DNA of 64,000 nucleotides from Bradyrhizobium manausense (GCF_018130615.1 NZ_JAFCKB010000022.1:62001-126000); one strand, 5' to 3'; shown: positions 8,647-17,938, counted from the first letter of the stretch. Numbers and translations: made by a program. The notes: generated by a model not told the origin, from the letters alone.

Positions 8647-8700
8647 AAACGCGAAGGTGTACACACCTTCGCGTTTGGCAGGCGTTTTGCTTGGCAAAAC
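8647..8700. terminator. Two back-to-back perfect hairpins downstream of lysC
   Basis: The first stem is 14 base pairs (8647-8660 with 8663-8676; arms AAACGCGAAGGTGT and its complement, two-base loop). The second is 7 base pairs (GTTTTGC 8684-8690, loop TTG, GCAAAAC 8694-8700). The position after lysC fits a transcription end or RNA-stabilising structure. The absence of a clear uridine tract after the first stem leaves a plain intrinsic terminator unproven. Confidence 0.5.
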
Positions 8701-8889
8701 AAGCCTCAATTCGCTATACGGCGAACAGGGTGGGCTGCCGCAGACTGTGTTCCCAGTTCAGGCCGCTGATTCGGTGCAAGCGAAGGTTTGCACCTGCGCC
8801 GGACAAACAATTTGGTTGTTTTTCTGGAATTTTGGGCCAGCCGCCGGCCGATACCGCCGGGCCGGGCAGACGGAGGAGATTGACGGTTC

Positions 8890-11157
8890 ATGCGGAGCGC
8901 GTCGGGAGGTCCCCGCGTCTTGTTGAGACGGCTCCGCGAAACCATGGCGGAGCAGGTCTCGGCCCAGGAGCGGCTGGACAAGATCGTGGTGCTGATCGCC
9001 GCCAACATGGTGGCCGAGGTGTGCTCGGTCTATGTGCTGCGCATCGACAACACCCTCGAGCTCTACGCCACCGAAGGCCTCAACCGCGAGGCCGTGCACC
9101 ATACCGTGCTGAGCGCCCATGAGGGCCTGGTCGGCCTCGTCGCCAGCGAGGCGACGCCGCTCAACCTGAACGACGCCCAAAGCCATCCGGCCTTCTCGTT
9201 CCGCCCCGAGACCGGCGAAGAGATCTATCACTCCTTCCTCGGCGTGCCGATCCTGCGTGCCGGTAACACGCTCGGCGTGCTGGTGGTGCAGAACCGCGCC
9301 AAGCGCACCTATGTCGAGGAAGAGCTCGAGGCGCTGCAGACCACGGCCATGGTGCTGGCGGAGCTGATTGCCTCCGGCGAATTGTCCGCGCTGGCGCAGC
9401 CCGGCCTGGAGCCGGCTGCGCGCCATTCCACGCAGAAGGCCGGCGCCATCCTCTCGGAAGGCATCGCGCTCGGTCATGTCGTGCTGCACGAGCCGCGCGT
9501 CGTCATCAAGGACTACATCGCCGAGGACCTGCCGAAGGAGATCAAGCGGCTCGACGCGGCACTCGCCAAGCTGCGCTCGGATCTCGACCGCATGCTGGAG
9601 CGCGGCGACGTCGCCGAGGGCGGCGAGCATCGCGACGTGCTGGAAGCCTACCGCATGTTCGCCAACGACCAGGGCTGGTCGCACAAGCTGCACGAAGCGG
9701 TCGCCACGGGCCTTACGGCGGAAGCCGCGGTCGAACGCGTCCAGTCCGACACCCGCGCCCGCATGCTGCGCGTGACCGATCCTTATTTGCGCGACCGGCT
9801 GCACGATCTCGAGGATCTCGGCTACCGCCTGATGCGGCAGCTGGTCGGCCAGGACCACGCGCCTTCGCGCGAGCAGATGCCCGACAACGCCATCGTCATC
9901 GCGCGCGCGATGGGCCCGGCGGCGCTGCTCGATTACGACCGCAAGCGCCTGCGCGGCATCGTGCTGGAGGAAGGCACCGCCAACTCCCACGTCTCGATCG
10001 TGGCGCGCGCGCTCGGCATTCCCGCCGTCGGCGAGGTGCCGAACGCGCCAGGGATCGCCGACCCCGGCGACGCCATCATCGTCGACGGCACGTCGGGATC
10101 GATCTATGTGCGCCCGTCGCAGGAGATCGAGGCGGCCTATGCCGAGCGGGTGCGTTTCCGCGCCCGCCGCCAGGCGCAATATCTGGCGCTGCGTGACCGG
10201 CCCTGTGTCACCAAGGACGGCGAGAAGGTCGAGCTCTTGATCAATGCGGGCCTCGCCATCGACCTGCCCCACATCGACGACACGGGCAGCGCCGGCATCG
10301 GCCTGTTCCGCACCGAGCTGCAATTCATGGTCGGCCAGAGCCTGCCGCGCACCAGCGATCAGCTCGCGCTCTACCGCGCCGTGCTGGATGCTGCGGGCAG
10401 CAAGCCCGTGACCTTCCGCACCCTCGACATCGGCGGCGACAAGGCGCTGCCTTATATGGAGACGGTGATCGAGGAAAACCCCGCGCTCGGCTGGCGCGCG
10501 ATCCGGCTCGGGCTCGATCGTCCCGGCCTGCTGCGCGGCCAGATCCGCGCACTGCTGCGCGCCGGCGGCGGCCGCGCGCTGCGCATCATGTTCCCGATGA
10601 TCTCGGAAGTCGCCGAGTTCGACGCCGCCAAGGCGCTGGTCGAGCGCGAGCTCACTTATCTGCGCCAGCATGGCCACACGCTGCCGGAACGCATCGACAT
10701 CGGCACCATGGTCGAGGTGCCGGCGCTGCTCTATCAACTCGACGAGCTCTTGAGGAAGGTCGACTTCATCTCGGTCGGCTCCAACGACCTGTTCCAGTTC
10801 CTGTTCGCGGTCGACCGCGGCAATGCCAAGGTATCCGAGCGCTTCGACACCATGTCGACGCCGATCCTGCGGGCCCTGCGCGACATCGCGCAAAAGACGC
10901 AGGCCGCCAAGAAATCGCTGTCGCTCTGCGGCGAGATGGCCTCGAAGCCGATCGGCGCGCTGGCGCTGCTCGCGATGGGCTATCGCTCGCTGTCGCTGTC
11001 GGCGACCGCGCTCGGCCCGGTCAAGGCGATGGTGATCGACCTCGACGTCAAGAAGGCCGCAGCGATGCTCGGGCCGCTGCTGGACGCACCGACCGGCAGC
11101 GTCTCGATCCGGCAAAAGCTGACGGAATTCGCCGAGGCCGAAGGCCTGGCGTTGTAG
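8890..11157 (+). CDS. ptsP: PtsP (EI-Ntr), GAF-containing phosphoenolpyruvate-protein phosphotransferase
   Basis: The 755-residue protein is Enzyme I of the nitrogen PTS. It takes phosphate from PEP and passes it to NPr, a chain that regulates nitrogen, potassium and carbon-storage responses. Residues 1-170 form a GAF domain (the NifA-like sensor end). The PEP-utilising N-domain follows, then the phospho-histidine segment GTANSHVSIVARALGIPAVG with H367, and the C-terminal PEP-binding barrel (FRTLDIGGDKALPY, GSNDLFQFLFAVDRGN, SLCGEMAS). A start at residue 19 (MAEQVSAQE, base 8944) is also possible. It is followed by prfA after 57 bases. Confidence 0.95.
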   Translation: MRSASGGPRVLLRRLRETMAEQVSAQERLDKIVVLIAANMVAEVCSVYVLRIDNTLELYATEGLNREAVHHTVLSAHEGLVGLVASEATPLNLNDAQSHPAFSFRPETGEEIYHSFLGVPILRAGNTLGVLVVQNRAKRTYVEEELEALQTTAMVLAELIASGELSALAQPGLEPAARHSTQKAGAILSEGIALGHVVLHEPRVVIKDYIAEDLPKEIKRLDAALAKLRSDLDRMLERGDVAEGGEHRDVLEAYRMFANDQGWSHKLHEAVATGLTAEAAVERVQSDTRARMLRVTDPYLRDRLHDLEDLGYRLMRQLVGQDHAPSREQMPDNAIVIARAMGPAALLDYDRKRLRGIVLEEGTANSHVSIVARALGIPAVGEVPNAPGIADPGDAIIVDGTSGSIYVRPSQEIEAAYAERVRFRARRQAQYLALRDRPCVTKDGEKVELLINAGLAIDLPHIDDTGSAGIGLFRTELQFMVGQSLPRTSDQLALYRAVLDAAGSKPVTFRTLDIGGDKALPYMETVIEENPALGWRAIRLGLDRPGLLRGQIRALLRAGGGRALRIMFPMISEVAEFDAAKALVERELTYLRQHGHTLPERIDIGTMVEVPALLYQLDELLRKVDFISVGSNDLFQFLFAVDRGNAKVSERFDTMSTPILRALRDIAQKTQAAKKSLSLCGEMASKPIGALALLAMGYRSLSLSATALGPVKAMVIDLDVKKAAAMLGPLLDAPTGSVSIRQKLTEFAEAEGLAL

Positions 11158-11214
11158 CGGGCCTGCTGCCCGTCGCCGCCGCCTCGCTTCCCTCCGCCTT
11201 TTGAGACCAAACCG

Positions 11215-12300
11215 ATGTCGTCACTCCCTGAAGCCAAACTGGACGTCCTGCTCGCGCATCACGCCTCGCTCGAAGCCGAATCGCTCGGACAGCTCTCCTC
11301 CGAGCGCTATGTGCAGGTCACGCGCGAGCTCGCCGAGATCACCCCGCTGATCGAGGCGGTGAAGACTTACCGGTCAGCAGTCAAAGAGCTCGCCGACACC
11401 GAGGCGCTGATCGCGGATGCCGCGACCGATGCCGAGATGCGCAGCATGGCGGAAGCCGAGCGCGACGAGCTCAATCCGAAGATCGAGGACCTGGTTCAGA
11501 AGATCCGCGTTGCGCTGCTGCCCAAGGACGCCATGGACGACCGCAACGTCGTGCTGGAAATCCGCGCCGGTACCGGCGGCGACGAGGCCTCGCTGTTCGC
11601 CGGCGATCTGTTCCGGATGTACGAGCGCTTTGCCGCCTTGCAGGGCTGGAAGGTCGAGGTGATCTCGGCGAGCGAGGGCACCGTCGGCGGCTTCAAGGAA
11701 ATCATCGCGGAGGTGCAGGGCCGCGGCGCATTCTCCAAGCTGAAATTCGAATCCGGCGTACACCGGGTCCAGCGGGTGCCCGACACCGAAACCCAGGGGC
11801 GCATCCACACTTCGGCGGCGACTGTCGCAGTGCTGCCCGAGGTCGAGGACGTCGATGTCGAGATCAAGAACGAGGACCTGCGCATCGAGACCATGCGCGC
11901 ACAGGGCGCAGGCGGCCAGCACGTCAACAAGACGGAATCGGCGATCCGCATCACCCACATTCCGACCGGGATCGTGGTGATGATGCAGGACAGCCGCTCG
12001 CAGCACAAGAACCGCGCCTCCGCCATGAACATCCTGCGCTCGCGCATCTACGACGCCGAGCGGCAGCGCGTCGACGCCGCGCGCTCGGCCGAGCGCAAGG
12101 AGAAGGTCGGCTCCGGCGACCGCTCTGAGCGCATCCGCACCTATAATTTTCCGCAAGGCCGCGTCACCGACCACCGCATCAACCTGACGCTCTACAAGCT
12201 GCCGCAGGTGATCGCCGGCGAAGCACTCGGCGAATTGACCGATGCGCTGACCACCGAGCACCAGGCCGCACAGCTCGCGGCGCAGGGCGCGGCGGCCTGA
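11215..12300 (+). CDS. prfA: PrfA, peptide chain release factor 1
   Basis: The 361-residue protein terminates translation at UAA and UAG. The catalytic GGQ tripeptide is at residues 233-235 within [18 protein letters not shown], the same numbering as in E. coli RF1. The flanking [14 protein letters not shown] and the codon-recognition neighbourhood [15 protein letters not shown] are all present. The usual partner prmC, which methylates the GGQ glutamine, is not adjacent here; it lies 6.9 kb downstream at 19197. The next gene (MarR) is on the opposite strand, so this is the end of the lysC-ptsP-prfA series. Confidence 0.96.
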   Translation: MSSLPEAKLDVLLAHHASLEAESLGQLSSERYVQVTRELAEITPLIEAVKTYRSAVKELADTEALIADAATDAEMRSMAEAERDELNPKIEDLVQKIRVALLPKDAMDDRNVVLEIRAGTGGDEASLFAGDLFRMYERFAALQGWKVEVISASEGTVGGFKEIIAEVQGRGAFSKLKFESGVHRVQRVPDTETQGRIHTSAATVAVLPEVEDVDVEIKNEDLRIETMRAQGAGGQHVNKTESAIRITHIPTGIVVMMQDSRSQHKNRASAMNILRSRIYDAERQRVDAARSAERKEKVGSGDRSERIRTYNFPQGRVTDHRINLTLYKLPQVIAGEALGELTDALTTEHQAAQLAAQGAAA

Positions 12301-12303
12301 GCC

Positions 12304-12774
12304 TCAACGCTTTTTGGCCCGAAACGATCGCAGGATCTTGGCCAGGGCCGGCGCGGCGGCGCTCAATTCGTCCAGATGCATGCGCGAGAGCGAGCGCAGC
12401 TTCTGCTCGCCCTTCGCCGTCAGCTTGACGAGGACACGCCGCGCGTCTTCCGGATCGGCTTCCCGAACGATCAGCTTCAGCTTCGCCATGCGATCCACCA
12501 GCTCAACGGCGGTGTGGTGACGGATCAGAAGAAAGCTCGCGATATCGCCGACGCTGGCGCCGTTGGGATCGGCCAATCCCTTGATCGCCAGCAGCGCCTG
12601 ATGCTGCTGCGGCGTCAATCCGGCGCTTTGGGCCGCCGTCTCGCTGAAGGCCAGGAAGGTTCGGAGCTGGTAGCGGAATTGCGCAAGCGCGGTGTAGTCG
12701 GCCTCGCGCATCGCGCCGCCCTTGGGGGGCACCACGGATGCCGTGCGCGCTGTTTTCCGCTTTGTCTCGGTCAT
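12304..12774 (-). CDS. MarR-family winged-helix transcription regulator
   Basis: The 156-residue protein has the MarR layout: helical N-terminus (TALAQFRYQLRTFLAFSE), recognition region LTPQQHQALLAIKGL then GASVGDIASFLLIRHHTAVELVDRM, and the wing LKLIVREADPEDARRVLVKLTAKGEQKL. The DPEDARR wing is highly typical. The first 21 residues are basic and may be replaced by a start at MREADYTAL. It converges on prfA with only 3 bases between stops. The target genes are unknown; the nearest candidates are the divergent or flanking liv transporter and the alpha-CTD-like gene. Confidence 0.88.
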   Translation of the reverse strand: MTETKRKTARTASVVPPKGGAMREADYTALAQFRYQLRTFLAFSETAAQSAGLTPQQHQALLAIKGLADPNGASVGDIASFLLIRHHTAVELVDRMAKLKLIVREADPEDARRVLVKLTAKGEQKLRSLSRMHLDELSAAAPALAKILRSFRAKKR

Positions 12775-12897
12775 TCCCTGCCTGCGACGTCGCGCCCGCC
12801 GGCTGCGCGGGCAGGTCCGAGACTAGCAAGGAAGGCGGGATGGAACCAACCGGGCGGACGCTGCGGATGCACAAATATCGGTGCCTTCGCCGGCGGC

Positions 12898-13548
12898 CTA
12901 TTCGAAGCTCGACAGCAGGATCTTGACCAGAATGACCTGAAACGCGATCGGGATGCGAACACTCTTCCGCCGGATCGAGCGCTGCAGCGCGCCAGCGATC
13001 TCCGCACCGGTCAGGCCGCCTGCCGATGCGTTGGCGATCAGCTCCGCCCACATCTGCGACAACGAGCCGCCGGGCGGAATCACCGGCTTGATGGTGACGC
13101 CGCAGCCCTGCGCCCAATCGACGATCTCCCGCATCGTGTGTGGCCCGCAATTGCGCGCGGTCGCAAGGCGCTCGGCCGTCAGCGCACGCAGCAGCTCGCG
13201 CGAAGGTGACCAATTCCCCTTCGGCGGCTGCTCGCCGGTGAGTTCGACCGCCAGCTCCTTCAGAACATTCTGGGCCCGCACGCTCAAACGCTTCATCGGC
13301 GCCGGTGCGCGCTTCGCCTGATCGGCGCCGATCGCCGGCCCCCGCTCGCCGGAGGCGCGATTGCGCGGCTCGGGCGTGCGGGAAGCATCGCCGGGCTGCG
13401 GCGCCGCGCGCTGGTCGTTGGTCTCCGCCGCGGGCCAAGCGGCCTCCTGCCGCTCCGCCTCCTGCGGCCAGGATTGTCGCTTCGGGGTACCCGCCACCGT
13501 CGTCTGCCGCGCCATTTCCCTCGCCGAACCCGCCATACTCGTACTCAC
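12898..13548 (-). CDS. RNA polymerase alpha C-terminal-domain-like protein
   Basis: The 216-residue protein is not a known regulator type. Residues 85-155 resemble the alpha-CTD of RNA polymerase. LSVRAQNVLKEL aligns with the alpha-CTD helix carrying R265 and N268 (here R91 and N94), and ATARNCGPHTMREIVDWA aligns with the helix-hairpin-helix containing G296 (here G135). Residues 1-84 are disordered and rich in A, P, R and E. The C-terminus (about 195-216) is hydrophobic. DNA contact through the minor groove is inferred. Several in-frame starts exist near the N-terminus, so the exact start is uncertain. The gene is divergent from the liv transporter gene at 13768. Confidence 0.65.
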   Translation of the reverse strand: MSTSMAGSAREMARQTTVAGTPKRQSWPQEAERQEAAWPAAETNDQRAAPQPGDASRTPEPRNRASGERGPAIGADQAKRAPAPMKRLSVRAQNVLKELAVELTGEQPPKGNWSPSRELLRALTAERLATARNCGPHTMREIVDWAQGCGVTIKPVIPPGGSLSQMWAELIANASAGGLTGAEIAGALQRSIRRKSVRIPIAFQVILVKILLSSFE

Positions 13549-13560
13549 AAAGACTAATAT

Positions 13561-13577
13561 ATATCGTTATCCGATAT
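13561..13577. promoter_or_regulatory. Dyad ATATCG-N5-CGATAT in the divergent spacer
   Basis: A perfect 6+6 inverted repeat with a 5-base centre lies 13 bases upstream of the alpha-CTD-like gene. It sits in an unusually AT-rich patch of the 219-base spacer facing the liv substrate-binding gene. It could be an operator for a local regulator such as the neighbouring MarR protein; this is inference from position only. Confidence 0.4.
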
Positions 13578-13767
13578 GTTTTCGCGACATAATTTTCGTC
13601 GTTCGACCAAAGGCGAAATTGACAGAAGGCCTTCACAAGCAATGCATACGTCCAAGAGCTACACGCGGATGTGACGTGCCCGGCGCGGGCAGGCCTTCGA
13701 GGCCGGACTGCCGCCGGACGAATCGTGTTTTGCCTGCAAACAAGAACGACGTTCGGAGGAAACGACC

Positions 13768-15102
13768 ATGACTGACGATCTCATCCGCCGCGGCCTGTCG
13801 CGCCGTGGTCTGCTTCAGACAACAGCAGGCCTCATCGGCGGCTCGGTGCTGCCGGCGATGCCGGCCTTCGCCGAGGACAAGCCGGCGATCGGCTCCTATC
13901 CCACCGGCGTATCGGGTTCCGCCGCCTTCATCGGAATCTCCGTGCCGCGTACCGGCACCTATGCCGTGCAGGGCGAGGACGAGCTCAAGGGCTATCAGCT
14001 CGCGATCGAGCACATCAACGAAGGCCATGAGCTGATCAAGAAGATCTCGCCGAAGACCAGCAAGGGCGTGCTCGGCAAGGAGCTGAAGTTCGGCGTCGCC
14101 GACTCCGCGGCGAAGCCGAACGAGGCGGTGCAGGCGCAGCAACGCTTCATCAGCGAGAACAAGGCGATCATGATCACCGGCGGCACCTCGAGCGCCGTTG
14201 CGGTCGCGCTCAACAAGCTCGCCCAGCGCGAGCACGTGCTGTTCGTGTGCGGCATCTCCGGCTCGAACGACACCACCGGCAAGGACTGCGTGCGCTACGG
14301 CGTCCGCCAGAACTTCTTCGGCCAGACCGCTGCGGCGGCGATCGGCCCGGTGATGGTGCGGGAGTTCGGCAAGGGCAAGAAGGCCGCGTACCTCACGCCG
14401 GATTACACCTACGGCCACACCGTCACGAAGTCGATGCAGGACTTCCTCGCGACGGCGGGTTGGACCACCACGACCAACCAGGTCGCGCCGCTCGGCGCAC
14501 CCGACTATTCCTCGTATCTTCTGAACGTCGCGAATTCCGGCGCCGACGTGCTCATCAACGTCAATTGGGGCCACGACGCCGTGCTGTCCACCCAGCAGGC
14601 CAAGCAGTTCGGCGTGCTCGACAAGATGAAGCTGGTCGTCCCCTATCAGGTGCCCTTCATCGCGCGCGAGACCGGCGGCCTGATGCAGGGTGTCTACGCA
14701 GCCACCGACTATTGGTGGACGATCGAAGACAAGTTTCCGCTGGCCAAGATGTTCAACGAGGCCTTCGAGAAGAAGTACGGCTACAAGCCGGAATGGGGCG
14801 CCGAGAACGCCTATGTCAGCTTCGCCCATTGGGCCCATATGTGCGAGGAAGCCGGCAGCTTCAATCCGCCTGACGTGATCAAGGCCTATGAGAAGGGCGA
14901 GACGATTCCGTCCCTCGTCGGCGACGTGCACTACCGTCCCGATGATCACCAGTGCGTCCGCCCCGTGATCATCGTCAAGGGCAAGCAGCAGAAGGACATG
15001 AAGAACAAGGAAGACTGGTACGACGTCGTCGAGATCGTTCCCGGCGAAGGCCTGATGCAGAAGCCGGACGCGTTCGGCTGCCATCTCGGCGATTACACCT
15101 GA
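13768..15102 (+). CDS. ABC transporter substrate-binding protein, branched-chain amino acid type (Tat-exported)
   Basis: The 444-residue periplasmic binding protein has a twin-arginine leader (SRRGLLQ, RR at 12-13) with likely cleavage after PAFA (residue 35). The mature part is a Peripla_BP_6/LivK-like fold: FIGISVPRTGTYAVQGEDE, AIEHINEGHE, and the ligand-site region MITGGTSSAVAVALNKLA. It opens a four-gene transporter unit followed by LivH-like, fused LivM-LivG and LivF-like components. The bound ligand cannot be read from sequence; urea, amides and branched-chain amino acids are all used by this family. A hairpin with a T-run follows the gene. Confidence 0.88.
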   Translation: MTDDLIRRGLSRRGLLQTTAGLIGGSVLPAMPAFAEDKPAIGSYPTGVSGSAAFIGISVPRTGTYAVQGEDELKGYQLAIEHINEGHELIKKISPKTSKGVLGKELKFGVADSAAKPNEAVQAQQRFISENKAIMITGGTSSAVAVALNKLAQREHVLFVCGISGSNDTTGKDCVRYGVRQNFFGQTAAAAIGPVMVREFGKGKKAAYLTPDYTYGHTVTKSMQDFLATAGWTTTTNQVAPLGAPDYSSYLLNVANSGADVLINVNWGHDAVLSTQQAKQFGVLDKMKLVVPYQVPFIARETGGLMQGVYAATDYWWTIEDKFPLAKMFNEAFEKKYGYKPEWGAENAYVSFAHWAHMCEEAGSFNPPDVIKAYEKGETIPSLVGDVHYRPDDHQCVRPVIIVKGKQQKDMKNKEDWYDVVEIVPGEGLMQKPDAFGCHLGDYT

Positions 15103-15120
15103 GCACGCGCTAACCCCTGT

Positions 15121-15164
15121 GACGCCGTGGGCCTTAACTCTGGACCTGCGGCGTCGCCTTTTTT
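15121..15164 (+). terminator. Hairpin with T-run between binding protein and permease genes
   Basis: GACGCCG (15121-15127) pairs with CGGCGTC (15149-15155) across a 21-base loop, followed by GCC and six T residues. Such partial terminators between the binding protein and membrane genes typically give excess binding protein over permease. The effect here is inferred. Confidence 0.55.
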
Positions 15165-15200
15165 GACGCAGGCCCTGCGCGTCACGACAGCGATTATTGC

Positions 15201-16076
15201 ATGATTAGTTGGCCCAATCTCGTTTCGCAGCTATTCAACGGGCTCGCGCTCGGCGCCCTGCTCGCGCTGATCAGCTCCGGCCTGACCATCATCTACGGCA
15301 CGCTCGGCGTGCTCAACCTCGCGCATGGCGCGATGTTCATGATCGGCGGCTATGCCGGCTTCGTCACCTACCAGTACACGGAATCGTTCATCCTCGCCGT
15401 CATTGCGGGCTCGCTGTTCGTGATGCTGCTCGGCGTCGTGATGGAACGCGTCATCATCCGGCATTTCTATCATCGCCCGCACGAGGATCAGCTGCTGGTG
15501 ACCTTCGGGCTCGGCATCTGCTTCGTCGAGCTCGTGCGCCTGCTGTTCTCGAGCCAGTCGCAGATCGTGCCGCCGCCGGCGCTGTTCCAGGGCATCACCA
15601 ATCTCGGCTTCATGTTCTATCCGACCTACCGTCTCGCCGTGGTCGGCATCGTCGCGGTCGCGCTCGGCGCGCTGTTCATCATCCTCTACCGCACCCGGCT
15701 CGGCATGATCGTGCGCGCCGGCATCGAGGATTCGGTGATGGTCGATTCGCTCGGCATCAACGTCTACCGCGTCTTCATGATCGTGTTCGGCATCGGCGCG
15801 ATGGCCGCCGGCTTTGCCGGCATCGTCAACGCGCCGGTGGTGTCGCTGACACCGGGCATCGGTGACGACATCCTGGTCCAGACCTTCGTGGTGGTGGTGA
15901 TCGGCGGCGTCGGCTCGTTCCCCGGCGCGATCCTCGGCGGCTTGATCGCCGGCGAGATCATCAGCGTCACCTCCATGTTCAACCCCGGCTATGCCTATGT
16001 GATGCTGTTTGCGGCGATGACGCTCGTGCTCGTGGTGCGACCGCATGGCCTGCTCGGCGTCCAGGGCCGCGAATAA
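15201..16076 (+). CDS. LivH-like branched-chain amino acid ABC permease
   Basis: The 291-residue inner-membrane protein has about eight hydrophobic segments. It contains the LivH-family blocks LNLAHGAMFMIGGYAGF and FVVVVIGGVGSFPGAILGG, the latter being the permease EAA-like region that contacts the ATPase. It is the first of two permease subunits in the transporter and is followed after 11 bases by the LivM-LivG fusion. Confidence 0.92.
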   Translation: MISWPNLVSQLFNGLALGALLALISSGLTIIYGTLGVLNLAHGAMFMIGGYAGFVTYQYTESFILAVIAGSLFVMLLGVVMERVIIRHFYHRPHEDQLLVTFGLGICFVELVRLLFSSQSQIVPPPALFQGITNLGFMFYPTYRLAVVGIVAVALGALFIILYRTRLGMIVRAGIEDSVMVDSLGINVYRVFMIVFGIGAMAAGFAGIVNAPVVSLTPGIGDDILVQTFVVVVIGGVGSFPGAILGGLIAGEIISVTSMFNPGYAYVMLFAAMTLVLVVRPHGLLGVQGRE

Positions 16077-16087
16077 GTGATCCGCTG

Positions 16088-17938
16088 ATGCTCAAGCAAC
16101 GTCCGTTCCTGATCGAGACACTCACAGCCATCGGCCTGATCGTGGCTCCCTTCGTGCTGCCGCATCTCGGCTTCGCGCCGAACACGGTGAATCGGATCCT
16201 GGTCTGGGGCCTGTTCGGGCTCGGCTTCGACATCCTGTTCGGCTTCACCGGCCTGTTGTCGTTCGGCCAGTCCGCCTTCTACGGCACCGGCGGCTTCGTC
16301 GCCGCCTACCTCCTGACCCGCGCCGGCTTTGGCAACGTGCTGGGCGCGCTGATCATCGGCACGATCGCGGCGGCGGCGACCGGCTATCTGATCGGCCTGA
16401 TCGCGCTGCGCCGCACCGGCATTTATTTCGCGATGATCACGGTGGCGATCGCGGAGGTGTTCTTCTTCGTCGAGTTCAATCCGCTCTCCGATTTCACCGG
16501 CGGCGAGAACGGCCTGCCGGGCGTGCCGACGCCGAGCTTCAATCTCGGCTTCACCACCCTCCATTTCACCAATGGCTGGTCGCTCTATCAGTTCATCGCG
16601 CTGTGCTATTTCATCGGCGTCGTCATCGCGCTCAGGATCGTGCGCTCACCGGTCGGTGCGATCCTGAGCGCGATCCGGGACAACCCGCTGCGCGCCACCG
16701 CGGTCGGCCACAACATCCACGGCTACAAGCTGACCGCCTTCGTGATCGCCGCGGCTTACGCGGGCTTCGCCGGCGGCCTGCTCGGCGTGCTCCAGGCCTT
16801 CATGCCGCCCGACGCCTTCACCTTCGATACTTCCGGCCAGCTGGTGATGCAGACTGCCATTGGCGGAAGGGGTACGCTGTTCGGCCCGCTCGTCGGTGCA
16901 ACCGTCTGGCTCTTCCTTCAGGATTTCCTGCAATCCGCACTGGGGCTGGGAGCCGCCTGGAAGCTGGTGCTCGGTGTCGTGTTCGTGCTGCTGGTCTGCT
17001 TCCTGCGCGGTGGCATCATCGGCGGCCTTGCCGATCTCTACCGCCTCGTCTCAGGCGGGCGGCAGCAGACGGATGCGGAGCTGGAGCAGGCGGCGGCTGA
17101 CGACGCCGAGGCCACGCCGCAACTCGCGCCCGCCCCGATGCAGGCCAAGGCGGTCGAGCATCCCGCCTATTCCGGGCCGATCCTGAAAGCCAGCGGCCTC
17201 ACCAAGCGCTATGGCGGCCTGGTTGCCAACAGCGATATCGATTTCAGCGTCAACCAGGGCGAGCTGCGCGGCATCATCGGCCCCAACGGCGCCGGCAAAT
17301 CGACCTTCTTCAAGATGCTGACCTGCGAGATCCCCCCGACCTCGGGCCAGATCGTGTTCGAGGGTCGCGACATCACGGGATTGAAGGTGACGGAGGTCTG
17401 CCAGCTCGGGCTGACCAAGAGCTATCAGGTCAACCAGCTCTTCACCGGCCTGACGGTGCGGCAGAACCTAACGATCGCAGCCCTCGCGGAGCTGCGCGGA
17501 AAATTCCGGCTCGACCTGTTCCGCACGCTCGCAGGCGTCAAGGGCCTGACTGAGCAGGTGGAGCACACGCTGGCACTGGTCAATTTGACCCGGCGCGCTG
17601 ACACGCCCGTGTCCGAGCTCGCCTATGGCGAGAAGCGCAGGCTGGAGATCGGGCTTGCGCTCGCGACCTCGCCGCGCCTGCTGCTGCTCGACGAGCCGCT
17701 CGCCGGCATGAGCCCGCGCGAGCGGGTCGAGACCGTCAAGCTGCTTAAATCGATCGCGCGCGGCCGCACCATGATCATCATCGACCACGACATGGATTCC
17801 CTGTTCGAGCTGGTGGAACGCGTGACGGTGCTCCAGGAGGGCAAGGTGCTCGTCACCGGCACGCCCGAGGAAATCAAGACCAACGCCGCGGTGCAGGAAG
17901 CCTATCTCGGCGGCGTGCACGGAGAGATCGCCGCATGA
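16088..17938 (+). CDS. LivM-LivG fusion: ABC permease joined to ATP-binding subunit
   Basis: The 616-residue protein has two parts normally encoded separately. Residues 1-330 are a LivM-like permease (GFDILFGFTGLLSFGQSAF, MQTAIGGRGTLFGPLVGA). After an acidic/alanine-rich linker of about 35 residues comes a LivG-like ATPase from about 365 onward with Walker A GPNGAGKS (398-405), signature ELAYGEKRRLEIG, Walker B LLLLDEPLAGMSP and the LivG-type C-terminus. The fusion fixes a 1:1 ratio of permease and ATPase. Its ORF overlaps livF by ATGA, showing translational coupling. Confidence 0.9.
   Translation: MLKQRPFLIETLTAIGLIVAPFVLPHLGFAPNTVNRILVWGLFGLGFDILFGFTGLLSFGQSAFYGTGGFVAAYLLTRAGFGNVLGALIIGTIAAAATGYLIGLIALRRTGIYFAMITVAIAEVFFFVEFNPLSDFTGGENGLPGVPTPSFNLGFTTLHFTNGWSLYQFIALCYFIGVVIALRIVRSPVGAILSAIRDNPLRATAVGHNIHGYKLTAFVIAAAYAGFAGGLLGVLQAFMPPDAFTFDTSGQLVMQTAIGGRGTLFGPLVGATVWLFLQDFLQSALGLGAAWKLVLGVVFVLLVCFLRGGIIGGLADLYRLVSGGRQQTDAELEQAAADDAEATPQLAPAPMQAKAVEHPAYSGPILKASGLTKRYGGLVANSDIDFSVNQGELRGIIGPNGAGKSTFFKMLTCEIPPTSGQIVFEGRDITGLKVTEVCQLGLTKSYQVNQLFTGLTVRQNLTIAALAELRGKFRLDLFRTLAGVKGLTEQVEHTLALVNLTRRADTPVSELAYGEKRRLEIGLALATSPRLLLLDEPLAGMSPRERVETVKLLKSIARGRTMIIIDHDMDSLFELVERVTVLQEGKVLVTGTPEEIKTNAAVQEAYLGGVHGEIAA

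Larger units (their letters stand above)
8538..8889. other. lysC-ptsP spacer (352 bases) with one dispersed repeat and two strong hairpins
   Basis: No convincing gene is present. The left third holds a copy of the GCATGGTC/GACCATGC repeat. The middle holds two perfect stem-loops in tandem at 8647-8676 and 8684-8700. The right part leads into ptsP without an obvious Shine-Dalgarno sequence next to the ATG at 8890. Confidence 0.6.

Noticed and set aside
8758-11115. 785-codon minus-strand open frame opposite ptsP
   Set aside because: Low-complexity composition (runs of R, Q, H, D, A) with no family signature; ptsP is unambiguous on the other strand.
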